A stretch of 64,000 nt of DNA. Origin: Nocardia vinacea (GTDB lineage: Bacteria; Actinomycetota; Actinomycetes; Mycobacteriales; Mycobacteriaceae). The stretch covers positions 1,922,001 to 1,986,000 of the forward strand of contig NZ_CP109149.1 in the NCBI RefSeq assembly GCF_035920345.1, written 5' to 3'. A program made the position numbers and the translations under genes. Shown here one piece after another: positions 1 to 9,147 of this stretch. The notes under the pieces were generated by a model that was not told the origin of the DNA, did not search any database, and saw only the letters and a list, made by a program, of their open reading frames with translations. Position 1 is the first letter of the stretch. Every line of letters starts with the position of its first letter.

Positions 1-356
1 CTCGGATGCTACCGGACCAACGCGTCGGCGGCATGCAGTCATTCGCCTGGCATTTCCCACTGGCTTACATCGTGTCGACCTCAAAGTTTCACGCTCATCC
101 AAGTTTTCCCGCAATATCCTCAAAAAATCAGTCGTCTACCTCGGTGTCCGGCTTGTCGGTACGCGCCGCCGCGTATCGTGCCGTCGGGTCCACGGTTCCG
201 AGAACGGTCGCTCCTTCCTTGGATCGAATCGGACCCGCCGGTCCGCGGGTCGGGGATGGTGCGGATGCGGTTCACTTCAGCGACGAACTTCGTTGCTCAA
301 AACCAGGTTTAGTGCTGCGTGCTGATCGGCCCACAGATATCAGCGCGGACTTCGGT
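1..356. other. no recognisable gene
   Basis: Short overlapping frames only, without family resemblance apart from the decayed tail of the transposase remnant that follows on the minus strand. Confidence 0.5.
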
Positions 357-812
357 TCACGGGCAGCAGGTTCGGTGTTCGCGGGGTAGGCGGCGATGCA
401 CCCCGGCCGTGATCGCCGCTTGAGCGGTCGGCAGGTCCATGAAAACCCCTGACGGGTCGAGCAATTCGCGGCGCAGCGTCTGGTGCCAGCGTTCAATTTT
501 CCTGGTCGTGGTCGGCGAGAACGGCTTGGTCAACCGGGTAGTGATCCCGTTCTCCCGGCAGACCCGCTCGAACAAAACCTCCGCCGGGCGCGGCCGGGTG
601 AACCATCCGGTGAATTGTTTTTCGTTGTCTGTCAACACTTCCGACGGCACTCCGTGGATCCGCATCGCTTTGAGGAACGCGTCGGCGACCGCCCGCCCGG
701 ACGGAACCGCCAACACCGTGGCGATCACCACAAAACTCGAATGATCGTCGATCCCGGTGAGCATCTTGCACTGTCGCCCATCGGCGAGATGGATGCCACC
801 GACTAGGTTCTG
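357..812 (-). pseudogene. IS481-type transposase remnant (integrase core)
   Basis: The minus strand reads as a DDE integrase core of the IS481/IS3 type: VGGIHLADGRQCKMLTGIDD leads to the catalytic-region Asp, then LTDNEKQFTG and KIERWHQTLRREL. The N-terminal helix-turn-helix half is missing, because the reading upstream of about 812 no longer resembles the family. Near 400 the frame shifts, and the expected tail (YxxxRPHQAL-like) continues in another frame as CIAAYPANTEP. Both ends are therefore broken and the element is almost certainly inactive. I could not recognise terminal inverted repeats. Confidence 0.7.
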
Positions 813-1201
813 TATCGAAGTTGGGGTGGGTCCGACCTGGGGTGGAGGTACGCGAACAGCCAGATGTTCTTCCCTTCGGTGTCGTCGCCCGGCGACAACG
901 GGTTTCGCGCGGTTGAGTCACTCGTCGGGTGGTCCACGATCGCGGCGCCACATCGCCGGACTCGCGCGGAGGTGGGCTGGCTATTCAGTTGCGGCGCAAC
1001 AGATCATCGACCGTGCCGTCCCTGAGGAAATCGAATTCGTTTGCGGCACGCTCGCCCGACGTGACGGCTTCGTCCTCAACGAGCCAGATACCGCTGATCA
1101 GCTCGTGCGTGCCCTTCAAAACCTCTCGAAGGATGTTGCAGCGCGCATGACCGTCGAACTCGCCCGCTCGGCAACGGTCGCGTTGTCCGAGCAAACCTCG
1201 G
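813..1201. other. degenerate stretch, no clear gene
   Basis: The plus frame across 990-1200 has a plausible amphipathic character (DGFVLNEPDTADQLVRAL), but it has no recognisable family, start or stop context. It runs out of frame into the SecD-like remnant. It may be debris of an unrelated gene. Confidence 0.3.
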
Positions 1202-1869
1202 ACGAGGTGGACCCCGACTCTAGCCGATACTCAGTTCACCGGGACGAAAGTCGTTGTCATCGACAGCAACAGGTTGGTGATCACCGTGCCCGGTGACGAA
1301 GGCTCGAAAGCACGGGCGCTCGGAAACACCAGCAAGCTGTACCTTCGGCCGGTCCTGGCAAGCCTGCCCGCAACCGGATCCGGCCCGGCCGATCTCAACG
1401 TCGCGACGGCCAGAATCAACAGGCAAAGCACTGATCCTCAGGCTCAGGAACGGGCAGTGGTTGCCCTGGATTGCAGCAAACCGGACCCCCTTCAGGGCGA
1501 TGATGATCCCAATCTGCCGCTCCTCACCTGCAGCACCGACCGCAAGGAAGCCTTCCTGCTCGACAAATCCCGCATCGACGGACACGAGATCGCCAGCGCC
1601 AAACCGCTCTTCGATTCGCCCGATATGTGGTCGAGGTGACTTTCAAGTCCAGCGGGAGCGACACCTTCTCCAAGTTCACCAGCGACAACCTCGGCAAACG
1701 GATCGCCTTCGCACTCGACTCTCGGGTGCTGAGCGCTCCGGCCATCCAGTCGCCGACCCCGCCTGGCAGCCCAACCCGGATCTCCGGCAACTTCACCGCA
1801 GATTCCGCATGCCAGCTTGCCAATTCGCTACAGTTCGGTGCACTCCCCTTGTCCTTCACCGTGTCCTAG
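1202..1869 (+). pseudogene. SecD-like P1 head-domain remnant, frameshifted
   Basis: The reading TQFTGTKVVVIDSNRLVITV, then VALDCSKPDPLQG, DDPNLPLLTC and IDGHEIASAKPLFDS, follows the periplasmic P1 region of SecD step by step. After a frame change near 1624 it continues as YVVEVTFKSS, FTSDNLGKRIAFALD and ANSLQFGALPLSFTVS and stops at 1869. The usual six-helix membrane part of SecD is absent. Actinobacteria also encode stand-alone exported SecDF-P1-head proteins, so this could be a decayed member of that group rather than of secD itself. No start codon with a ribosome-binding site is visible. Confidence 0.6.
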
Positions 1870-2062
1870 ACACAGACACGCCAAAATCAGGAAAGCTGCA
1901 GTTCAGTTGCGTGCAACAGGTTGGGGATATGGGTCCGATCCCCCTCCGGACACAGAATTGTGGCATTTATGCCCCAAAAACCGGGTCCGGGCATCGCCTG
2001 GACACCCTGTCCTGGCCGTACACCCCCCACCTGCGGGTTTGCTCCGTTTGGCGGTGGTCGAT

Positions 2063-2284
2063 GTGACCGATGACACATTGTCTCCGCTGATCCCTTCCTT
2101 CTCTACCATCGGGCTCACCGGTGGCGATGCCTGCGGAATCGGCGCCGGTCTGCCGATGGCCGCCATCGAGCAACCACCAGCACACACCGCGGTGTACAGC
2201 GTGCGCCCGGTCGACACCAACGGGCGCGTGGTCGACAAAGCCGTTCTGCGAGCTCGCCGCTTCTGCGAGGGGGTGCGCCGATGA
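2063..2284 (+). pseudogene. AbrB/SpoVT-like ORF, truncated copy 1
   Basis: This ORF encodes TDDTLSPLIPSFSTIG followed by YSVRPVDTNGRVVDKAVLR, which resembles the first strand and turn of an AbrB/MazE swapped-hairpin domain. Copy 2 near 36 kb continues with ALDWHPGDLLSW. Here the sequence diverges right after VLRA and ends as RRFCEGVRR, with its stop overlapping the integrase start (ATGA). The divergence point looks like a recombination junction. The family assignment rests on pattern only (VDxxGRV, then LxWxxGD) and is tentative. Confidence 0.4.
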
Positions 2285-3339
2285 ACGCGCGCAGCGACGC
2301 CGACATCGCCGCTGTCCGGATGATGATGGACCGGCTCAATCTCACCGTCGCCGACATCAGCGACGACACCCCGCCGGCCCCAAGGGTGCCGACCTTCGGT
2401 GACTACATCCCTATCGTGCGGGACAGCATGCCCGCGAGCCGGACTCGCGACCACTATCAGACATATTGGACGAAGATTCTTGCCCAGCCGGGGTGGGCCG
2501 AGCGGGCATTGAACGAGCCGACTCCCGTCCAGTTGCAGGGGCTGTGCGAGGTGATCAAAACCCAGCGACTGACCCGCCGCAACGGGCGAGACGGACGTGA
2601 AGTCGTCCGCCACGTCATCGACGCGTTACGCCGTATCTACAAGCACGCCGAAGACAACCGGATCATCGACCCACGCGACAACCCCGCCACGCGGCTGACC
2701 AAACCCCGGCGCACTCGATCCAACCGGCGCGCACTCCCCGAAGACATCCTCACCGAGATCAACCGCGTCGCCGCCACCACCGGCAACGACCCGCAACTCG
2801 ACACCCTGCTGCTGCTGCGCCTGCACACCGAAACCGCCTGCCGCCGTGGCGGTGCACTGGCCTTGCGTCCCCAAGACCTCGATCCCGTGCAGTCGGTGAT
2901 CCTCTTACGGGAGAAAGGCGGCACCGAACAATGGCAGCCGGTCTCCCCCACACTGATGCGCGCACTGTGCCGCCACGCCGAACAACGCGGAGCCGCACCG
3001 AACGAACAACTACTCCGTGCACGCAACGGCAAGCCCATCACTCGCCGCCGCTACAACTACCTGTTCGAACGTCTCGGCCGATACCTGCCCTGGGTCATCA
3101 CCCACGGCATCTCCATCCACTGGCTGCGCCACACCACAACCACCTGGGTCGAGCGCCGCTACGGCGGCGCGACCGCACGCGAGTTCGCCCGCCATGCTCT
3201 CGGCAGCGCCGGACCCACCGGCGTCTACACCACGGCAACAATCAACGAAGTCGCATCCGCGCTCGCCCACCTCACCGGAGAACCCCACCCCCTAGCCACA
3301 ACGGACACGCAGGCAAAGAAGAACCATATGACGACATAA
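2281..3339 (+). CDS. tyrosine recombinase (phage-type integrase)
   Basis: A 352-residue site-specific recombinase. An N-terminal SAM-like DNA-binding domain (about residues 40-130, starting FGDYIPIVRDS) precedes the catalytic domain. All catalytic residues are visible in order: Arg in TACRRGGALAL, Lys in LREKGGTEQW, the H-x-x-R box HWLRH, the second His in FARHALG, and the nucleophile Tyr in GVYTTAT. The length is normal for the family and the gene looks intact. Its ATG overlaps the stop of the truncated AbrB-like ORF (ATGA), implying translational coupling. No cognate attachment sites were identified. It probably served the mobile element whose debris surrounds it. Confidence 0.88.
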   Translation: MNARSDADIAAVRMMMDRLNLTVADISDDTPPAPRVPTFGDYIPIVRDSMPASRTRDHYQTYWTKILAQPGWAERALNEPTPVQLQGLCEVIKTQRLTRRNGRDGREVVRHVIDALRRIYKHAEDNRIIDPRDNPATRLTKPRRTRSNRRALPEDILTEINRVAATTGNDPQLDTLLLLRLHTETACRRGGALALRPQDLDPVQSVILLREKGGTEQWQPVSPTLMRALCRHAEQRGAAPNEQLLRARNGKPITRRRYNYLFERLGRYLPWVITHGISIHWLRHTTTTWVERRYGGATAREFARHALGSAGPTGVYTTATINEVASALAHLTGEPHPLATTDTQAKKNHMTT

Positions 3340-3587
3340 ACGACGCAGCCAGGCAGATTGTCTGCCCCGAGGCCGGCGATAGCCACTTGGGACGAACTCT
3401 TCGCATTGGTCCACAGCCAATGCCCGGTCCTCGGGGCCATGAGGCTGCGTTGAGTCCACTGGTTCACGGCAATCGGCCCGGTCCTGCACCCCCTGACGGT
3501 GGCGGTTTCAGCAGCAATACATCGACCGTGCAGAATCCGCTTCCGCGACAGGCGAATTCCAGCAGCCACGCCAGATTCAGGTGCTGG

Positions 3588-4487
3588 TCACCACCAACGC
3601 GGGTATTCAAATCCCCTCTCGCGCACGGATTCGCAACATTTTTGTTGGATATCGGTGCCGTGTGTGCGAGTGCAGATCGCCGCGACCACGGCCGCCACCG
3701 CGATCAGGGGCCCAGTCCGCCCTGGCTTGTGTGGTTTGGAAATGGCAACCGGCACTGGAGGTTCGGGCTGGTAGCTGTCTGTGGTGTCGCTGGGATTCCG
3801 CCCGAGATCACGTGGAGGGGCCGGCCGGGGAAACGCTGTCCGAGGCTCCAACGTCGGCGGTGGGGTCGGCAGTGCCGCGGGCACAGCCTGAGGCTTCGGC
3901 GTGGGTGGCGTCGTGGGGATCAGGCGCAGCTGTGGTCGCGGATTCTCCCGCCGTGCCGGTGGGGCCTGCGGCGGGGATATGGGCAGGGCGCGTTCGAGAG
4001 CGGCGGGTGAGATGTCCGGCGGTAGAGGGATCTGCCCACGCTGGATCTGCAGATACCGCACTTCGATGTCGCCTTGGCGCTCGATGCGGAATCGGCCTAT
4101 GGGGTACCAGTCGTCGTAGGTGCCTTTGCCGCTGTGGTCACGGCCGCCGCACTCGCACACGCACTCCCATACCGTGTCCGGGCGAGCGGTCTGGCAGCTG
4201 TGGGTGCACGTCATCGTCGGTGAGACCTGCAGTCGCATCTCGATCTCGCTGTACCGGTCGGCCATCGCCGCCGCGAGTGGCAGCAGGTGGTTGGCGCTGA
4301 GTTCCCAGACTTTGAGGTGGCCGTGAACGATCGGTTTGATCGGTACACCCTTGCCCACGACCGCCCTGATCCAGGGTTTGTTCGAGAAGCCTTCGTAGGG
4401 CAGGTACACCCGCAGAGGACCGTTCGTGGCCCGTTTGCGGGACTCACCCAGCAGTACTGTCCGCTCCAACCACGGCCCTTCTGACAC
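3588..4487 (-). CDS. membrane-anchored Cys-rich/Pro-rich protein, unknown function
   Basis: I do not recognise a family. The GTG at 4487 was chosen because AAGGGGGG lies about 6 nt upstream and the sequence only becomes protein-like from VSEGPWLERTVLLG. The N-terminal half is a globular domain with a cysteine cluster (CTHSC, later ECVCECGG) that could bind zinc. It is followed by a long Pro-rich linker and a single hydrophobic segment near the C-terminus (TGPLIAVAAVVAAI). The topology suggests a tail-anchored cytoplasmic domain. It is divergent from the Mrr-type nuclease gene, with 281 nt between the starts. Such gene pairs are common in accessory islands, but no partnership can be proved here. 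Confidence 0.6.
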   Translation of the reverse strand: MSEGPWLERTVLLGESRKRATNGPLRVYLPYEGFSNKPWIRAVVGKGVPIKPIVHGHLKVWELSANHLLPLAAAMADRYSEIEMRLQVSPTMTCTHSCQTARPDTVWECVCECGGRDHSGKGTYDDWYPIGRFRIERQGDIEVRYLQIQRGQIPLPPDISPAALERALPISPPQAPPARRENPRPQLRLIPTTPPTPKPQAVPAALPTPPPTLEPRTAFPRPAPPRDLGRNPSDTTDSYQPEPPVPVAISKPHKPGRTGPLIAVAAVVAAICTRTHGTDIQQKCCESVRERGFEYPRWW

Positions 4488-4768
4488 CCGCGATCCCCCC
4501 TTCTGATCTCGGCAGCCGCAGAGTGATTCGCTGGCTGAGACTGATCGCGGGATCCAGTGTGAACTCCGGCACCGACAACATTCGCGAGTTTTGCCCCGCC
4601 TCGAACGCTTTCTGTTACGTCGAATCGCCTTGTGGCCGGGCCGAATCGGGCCGTTCCCTGATATCCGAAAGCGGGTGGAATCGGGCGGTAGCCGTGACAA
4701 TCGAGGGATGGGCCACGTGCTCGAGCTAGGCCGAGGAAGAGCCGGGCGGGCTGTTGAGGGGGATCGGG

Positions 4769-5767
4769 ATGGGAAGACGACGACGTGGTCGCCGCGGATC
4801 GAACGCGGCGGCGTTCATGTTCATGGCCGCCGTTGCCGCGCTGGTAGTTGCACCCAAGGTCGCGGACATCGCCCAACAGCAAGCCGTGATACTCGCCTCT
4901 GTTGGGGTGTGTGCGTTGGTCGTCGCCGCCCTCGCCGTCATGCTGGCGGTGCGGCACCGCCGCCAGGAGCGTGCTCGCGATGACGCGCGGGTACTGGCAG
5001 CACTACGGCAGAACTCGCTGAGCCCCTCCGACTTCGAGGAAGTGCTGGCCGCGTTATGCCGCCGCGACGGCTGCACCGATGTCCAGGTAGTCGGCGGATC
5101 CGGTGATCTGGGCGCCGACGTGATCGCACGGACACCAGATGGCCGCCGAATCGTGCTGCAGGCCAAGCGATACCGCAACGGCCGCAGCGAGGGCAGCCAA
5201 GACGTGCAACGGTTCGGCGGAACCGCGCACACCATCCACGGCGCCGACGTGGCGGCCGTGGTGACCACCGCGCACACGTTCACCCCGCAAGCACGCGCGT
5301 ACGCGGCCAAGGCCGGGATCCTGCTCATGCCAGCAAAAGCGCTCGCAGCGTGGGAATCACAGACTGGCCGACTCCCTGGAATTGATCGGCCGGCGCCGGA
5401 CGACCTCATCAGCGCCTGCATCGCCTGCGCCATCGCTGTGGCGTGCGTCCCACCTTCGCCATCCTCTCCCTGCTGTGGGTCCGGCCCGAAGCCCCGGGTC
5501 GGAGCGCGGTATCCACCAGGTGGTGCAGTCTCGCCGTTGGCGACACATCGACCGGCGTCGCGACGGCGGAGTGTGTCTCTATTTGGAAGAGAGCCGGTGG
5601 GAGACCCGGTGTCGGTGTGGCGGGTGGCGGCGACCGATGAGGGCTGTAGCGCTCCGTCGCCCACGATCAACGAGTATCGTCACTCAGAGGCCCGAAATCC
5701 TTCGGTTGCAGCGTATCCCATGCGCACACGCAGGTCAGATGCGCTGCGATGGGTTCCGTGTCGATGA
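4769..5767 (+). CDS. Mrr-type restriction endonuclease-like membrane protein
   Basis: The ATG at 4769 has GAGGGGG just upstream. Two hydrophobic segments (about residues 10-30 and 40-60: FMFMAAVAALVVAP, AVILASVGVCALVVAALAV) precede a cytoplasmic Mrr_cat domain. That domain has the expected LSPSDFEEVLAALCRRDG, the catalytic Asp in GDLGADVIA and the Q-x-K variant of the PD-(D/E)xK core in IVLQAKRY, then TAHTIHGADVAAVVTTAHT. Family members usually end soon after AALAAWE-like residues. The last 120 or so residues here (from GIDRPAPDD) look like out-of-frame reading, so the true C-terminus may have been lost by a frameshift near 5390. The likely role is methylation-dependent DNA cleavage or defence; the substrate is unknown. 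Confidence 0.7.
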   Translation: MGRRRRGRRGSNAAAFMFMAAVAALVVAPKVADIAQQQAVILASVGVCALVVAALAVMLAVRHRRQERARDDARVLAALRQNSLSPSDFEEVLAALCRRDGCTDVQVVGGSGDLGADVIARTPDGRRIVLQAKRYRNGRSEGSQDVQRFGGTAHTIHGADVAAVVTTAHTFTPQARAYAAKAGILLMPAKALAAWESQTGRLPGIDRPAPDDLISACIACAIAVACVPPSPSSPCCGSGPKPRVGARYPPGGAVSPLATHRPASRRRSVSLFGREPVGDPVSVWRVAATDEGCSAPSPTINEYRHSEARNPSVAAYPMRTRRSDALRWVPCR

Positions 5768-5798
5768 CACGTCCGAGTATCCGCTGCCGGAAGCACCT

Positions 5799-6194
5799 AT
5801 GGCTCAACAAAAACCGCCCGCCACCGTGCGTGGGTCAGCCCTGATCGTGTTCGCCGTGGCAGTTGCCTGCGCGGTGGCCGCGCTCTTTCTCTTCTTTGGT
5901 GATGCCGAGGATATGGACGTAGCCAAGGGGATGGCCAAGGCCCTCGGCGTTGTCGCCGTCTGCCTGGCGGTTGTCCTCGGCGCAGTCGCGATTGCTCTCT
6001 GGTTCGGAAATCCGCGCGGACGCGAAGCAACTGTCGGCCTTGCCGCCCTTCTGGGTGCCAATGGCGTTGTGATGCTATTCGATTCGGATTCGGATTCCCT
6101 CGTTTTTGGGATCGCGTTACTGGGGATCGTCGCCCTCATGGCCGGTTTGCTCTGGACGCCTTCTGCGCGGGCATATTACGACCCGTGGGGGTAA
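5799..6194 (+). CDS. small four-helix membrane protein
   Basis: 131 residues starting MAQQKPPATVRG, with GGAAG-like purines (CCGGAAG) 8 nt upstream of the ATG. Four hydrophobic stretches are visible: ALIVFAVAVACAVAALFLFF, GVVAVCLAVVLGAVAIALWF, VGLAALLGANGVVMLF and VFGIALLGIVALMAGLLW. There is no enzymatic motif. The function is unknown. It is the last gene of the accessory edge. Confidence 0.6.
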   Translation: MAQQKPPATVRGSALIVFAVAVACAVAALFLFFGDAEDMDVAKGMAKALGVVAVCLAVVLGAVAIALWFGNPRGREATVGLAALLGANGVVMLFDSDSDSLVFGIALLGIVALMAGLLWTPSARAYYDPWG

Positions 6195-6351
6195 CAGGTG
6201 ACGTAGGGGAACCATCTGTATTGGTGAAGTGCATGTATTCGAGTCCTGCGGTATTCGGTGATCCTGCGCTGAGCGGCGCTCGTCCCAGGTGCTACGGGTA
6301 CACGGTCGTTTGAGCCCGCTTGGATTCGAGGCTTTGAATCTCCATGACTAC

Positions 6352-8442
6352 TCAGTGGACGACCACGCGCATCCTCCCCAGGTTGTCGATCTTGGTGTAA
6401 GCGTCGTCGGGGTTGCCGTCGCGTTGGGCGGTGGCGCGGAGTTCGGGGAAGTAGGTGCCGGGCGTGTTGTAGGTGAATGTCTGTGTGACCTCGACGGTTT
6501 CGCGGGGCCCGCCGTCGAACGGTTTCGGAGTGAAGTCGCCGGTGCCGGTGAAGTTCCAGGCGGTGGCGACGACCTTGCCGGTGCCGGGCGGGACCTGGAT
6601 CCGGCCATGGAAGGTGACCGTTTGGCCGGCGGAGACCTCGACGCGGTTCGTGCCGTTGACATCGAGGTCGACGACGGGCTGGATGCCGTGGCGGTGGGCG
6701 GCGTCGGCGGGCACCGAGACCTGACTGTTCTTGACGTCGTAGCTGGTGGATTGTGCCGGGGCGCGGCTCTTTTCGGCCCACGCGGCGACATCGCGCAGGG
6801 CTTGGTGCAGGATGCCCGTGTAGTCGATGAGGCGGTCGGTGCGAGCGCCGATGTGATCGGTGTTGTCGTTGTACCAGAGCCGGAAGCTGTCACCGTACTT
6901 GCTGCCGAGGGCTTGTTGAACCTGTTTGCGGTACCAGTCGCCGTCCCAGGTGAACGCATCGGTGTCGAGGAGATTGCACACCTCGATGACCTTGCCGTTG
7001 ATCTTGCCGGTGTACGTGCCTCCGCCGGTGACACTATGGGAGATCATCATGTCGACCTGGACCGGGCGTTGCGGGTAGCGCGGTGTGCCGGCCGCGTCGC
7101 GATATTGGTTGAACCCGTAGTAGCTCGTGCTGTCGGGCACCTGGTAGCGAGCGTATGCGGGCAGCGCCAGATACCAGCGGTTGTCGATCCGGAGTTTCGC
7201 GCCTGCCGCGATCGCGGCAGGCACCTCCGCGGAGTTGCCCTGGCCGAGAGTGGCGGTTTTGCTTGCGGCGTCCAGGGTGCCGGTCACGCTGCCCTTGCTC
7301 GTGGTGCCGTCCGCGGCGTAGAGGGTGAGGTCGAGTCCGGTCGAATCGGGGTTGGCCGGAACGTCGTCCACTGTGAACGCGGTCGGCGTGCCCTGGGAAT
7401 CCTTGGTGACGTTCGTGATGGTTGTCATCTGGTCGACCTTCCCTGAGCGGATCAGATCGCCCAGGCCGGACTTCTCGGTGCCGAGATAGCCAGGCTTGCT
7501 CCAGAAGTCGTCGGCGTAGGTGGGGTCGATCTGTTTGACCTGAGCGGCGAATCCGAGCAGTCCTGTGGGACCGGCGGGGGTCGTGTTGTCCCCCAGGCCC
7601 AGCACATACTGGTAGTCCTCCCACGCCCGCATCGGAACGCCGAGCGTGTTGATCTCGGTCAGCACCGCCTTCTGGGTGTCGTCCAGCCCGGCATAGGGGT
7701 TGTCGCTGCCACCGGGCGCCACCGCGTCGGCGATCGCAGGGGCCTTGTCCTTCAACACGATCGAGCCGAGTGCGCGGATGAAGAAGTAGTTCGGGATCGA
7801 CACCGGTATACCGGTGATGAAAGGTACGGCGCCGTCCCATACGCCGGCGCTGTTCTCGACCGCGCCGACGGTTTCATACGAACCACCGCTTCCGCCCCAG
7901 AAGTAGCCGTAGATGCGGTCGGAGGTCCCGTAATACTCGGCGGCGACGGTCTTGGAGAACTTGGCCGCGGCCGCGTCGACTCGGTATCCGCTACCGCCGT
8001 TGGTCTGCACCCCATATCCACCGCTGGCGACGTCGAATTCGAGATCGGCATCGGTGATGTTCTCGTCGATCAGCGGATACGCATACTGGAAGAACCGTCC
8101 CTGCCACTTGTCCTTCGGCGGGAAGTAGAAGGTGAACTTCTTGTCGGTGCCATCGAAGTGTCCCGAGACCTTGTGCACGGCAACGGGACTGGTCACATCT
8201 TGTTCATTGTCGATCACGGGCTTGCCGTATTGCGGGTCGACGCAGTCGGCGGTCACCCACATCGGCCCGCCGGCCTGCTTCGGTGCGCACGCCGCACCGG
8301 ACGGACTCGCCGTGCCGGTGCCGTACAACATGGGCACAACGGCGAGTCCGGCCACGAACCCGGCCGCGTACCGAATCGCAGGCCTCCGGTCGGGTAGGTG
8401 ACGACGGTGCTGTTTCGCCCGACCGGCCCTGACGCGGATCAT
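6352..8442 (-). CDS. secreted alpha/beta-hydrolase-like protein with C-terminal PKD domain
   Basis: A 696-residue exported protein. A basic N-terminus (HRRHLPDRRPAIR) and a hydrophobic run (AAGFVAGLAVVPML) form a signal peptide, with cleavage probably near TASPSGAACA. The body has the nucleophile elbow GGSGGSYE, preceded by RIYGYFW, in the manner of tannase/feruloyl-esterase-like or polyhydroxybutyrate-depolymerase-like hydrolases. The candidate distal acid and His are in LWYNDNTDHIGA. The last 90 residues form a PKD-type beta-sandwich (VTFHGRIQVPPG, WNFTGTGDF, YNTPGTYFPEL), often used for polymer attachment. The substrate cannot be named. It lies downstream of the dioxygenase/SnoaL pair on the same strand with a 104-nt gap. 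Confidence 0.65.
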   Translation of the reverse strand: MIRVRAGRAKQHRRHLPDRRPAIRYAAGFVAGLAVVPMLYGTGTASPSGAACAPKQAGGPMWVTADCVDPQYGKPVIDNEQDVTSPVAVHKVSGHFDGTDKKFTFYFPPKDKWQGRFFQYAYPLIDENITDADLEFDVASGGYGVQTNGGSGYRVDAAAAKFSKTVAAEYYGTSDRIYGYFWGGSGGSYETVGAVENSAGVWDGAVPFITGIPVSIPNYFFIRALGSIVLKDKAPAIADAVAPGGSDNPYAGLDDTQKAVLTEINTLGVPMRAWEDYQYVLGLGDNTTPAGPTGLLGFAAQVKQIDPTYADDFWSKPGYLGTEKSGLGDLIRSGKVDQMTTITNVTKDSQGTPTAFTVDDVPANPDSTGLDLTLYAADGTTSKGSVTGTLDAASKTATLGQGNSAEVPAAIAAGAKLRIDNRWYLALPAYARYQVPDSTSYYGFNQYRDAAGTPRYPQRPVQVDMMISHSVTGGGTYTGKINGKVIEVCNLLDTDAFTWDGDWYRKQVQQALGSKYGDSFRLWYNDNTDHIGARTDRLIDYTGILHQALRDVAAWAEKSRAPAQSTSYDVKNSQVSVPADAAHRHGIQPVVDLDVNGTNRVEVSAGQTVTFHGRIQVPPGTGKVVATAWNFTGTGDFTPKPFDGGPRETVEVTQTFTYNTPGTYFPELRATAQRDGNPDDAYTKIDNLGRMRVVVH

Positions 8443-8546
8443 CGGTCACCGCCACAGCAACGGTGGGTGATGAGGTGCGGCGGCGCGCAAGGGGACAACC
8501 ATGTGAATTTCCTTGTTGTTGTAGCGGGGTCAGCACACGAACGGGT

Positions 8547-9146
8547 TCAGCGGCCTTCGGGCCGGGGAAACTGGGCGGCCGGACTCCAGCGCGCCGGGGC
8601 CGGTGTCTGCAGGAGCAGCGGGCGCCGATACGACAGGTCGTCGGTGTTCCTGGTGCCCTGCTGATAGCCCTGGTCGGTGAAGAATGTCGAGTTCAGAACC
8701 GAGGCGTCGGCGGTGAACATGACCTCGACCGTGGAGCGGCGCAGGGCGATTCGCCAGTGGCCGTCGCGGCGTTCGAGGCGGTCGAGGTAGCGACCGCTGA
8801 TGAATTGCGCTGTGCGACCGTCGGTTCCGAGTAGCACCACGATCGAATAGCTCTCGCAGTGCGCGGTGTCGCCGTCGATGTCGCACGTGTGGGTGGTGAT
8901 GTTGTGGGTGTGCACGCGGGAGGTCGCGGCGTGGGCGGTGTTGGCCCACTGCGCGTAGTCGGCTCCGGTGTTGGTGGCGTTGCCGTGCTCGTCGACCGCG
9001 TCGGGGTGGTAGGCGCTGGTGATCAACTCGCTGTCATGGCGGTCGCAGCCGCGGGCGTGGCGCGCGATGCAGTCCAGGATTTCCGCGCGGTCCTCGAGGT
9101 AGCGCACGCGCCGCCCCAGCGCGGCCAGGTCGGGTTCGCTCGACAT
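8547..9146 (-). CDS. SnoaL-like (NTF2 fold) protein
   Basis: 199 residues. The ATG at 9146 sits 1 nt beyond the stop of the upstream dioxygenase gene (TGA-G-ATG), so the two are translationally coupled. The start MSSEPDLAALGRRVRYLEDR, then ILDCIARHARGCDRHD, is typical of the nuclear-transport-factor-2-like family with the dehydratase-type helix. TSRVHTHNITTHTCDIDGDT and SGRYLDRLERRDGHWRI form the beta half. Members act as small-molecule dehydratases, cyclases or hydrolases. The pairing with a TauD-type enzyme suggests a shared small catabolic route. Confidence 0.75.
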   Translation of the reverse strand: MSSEPDLAALGRRVRYLEDRAEILDCIARHARGCDRHDSELITSAYHPDAVDEHGNATNTGADYAQWANTAHAATSRVHTHNITTHTCDIDGDTAHCESYSIVVLLGTDGRTAQFISGRYLDRLERRDGHWRIALRRSTVEVMFTADASVLNSTFFTDQGYQQGTRNTDDLSYRRPLLLQTPAPARWSPAAQFPRPEGR

Positions 9147-9147
9147 C

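Noticed and set aside
2931..4010. Long plus-strand open frame overlapping the integrase
   Set aside because: Its translation is Arg/His/Pro-rich shadow sequence of the integrase frame and of the minus-strand gene; no start context or family.
6289..7446. 385-codon plus frame antisense to the secreted hydrolase
   Set aside because: The minus frame has a signal peptide, nucleophile elbow and PKD domain; the plus frame is a Val/Gly-rich antisense shadow.
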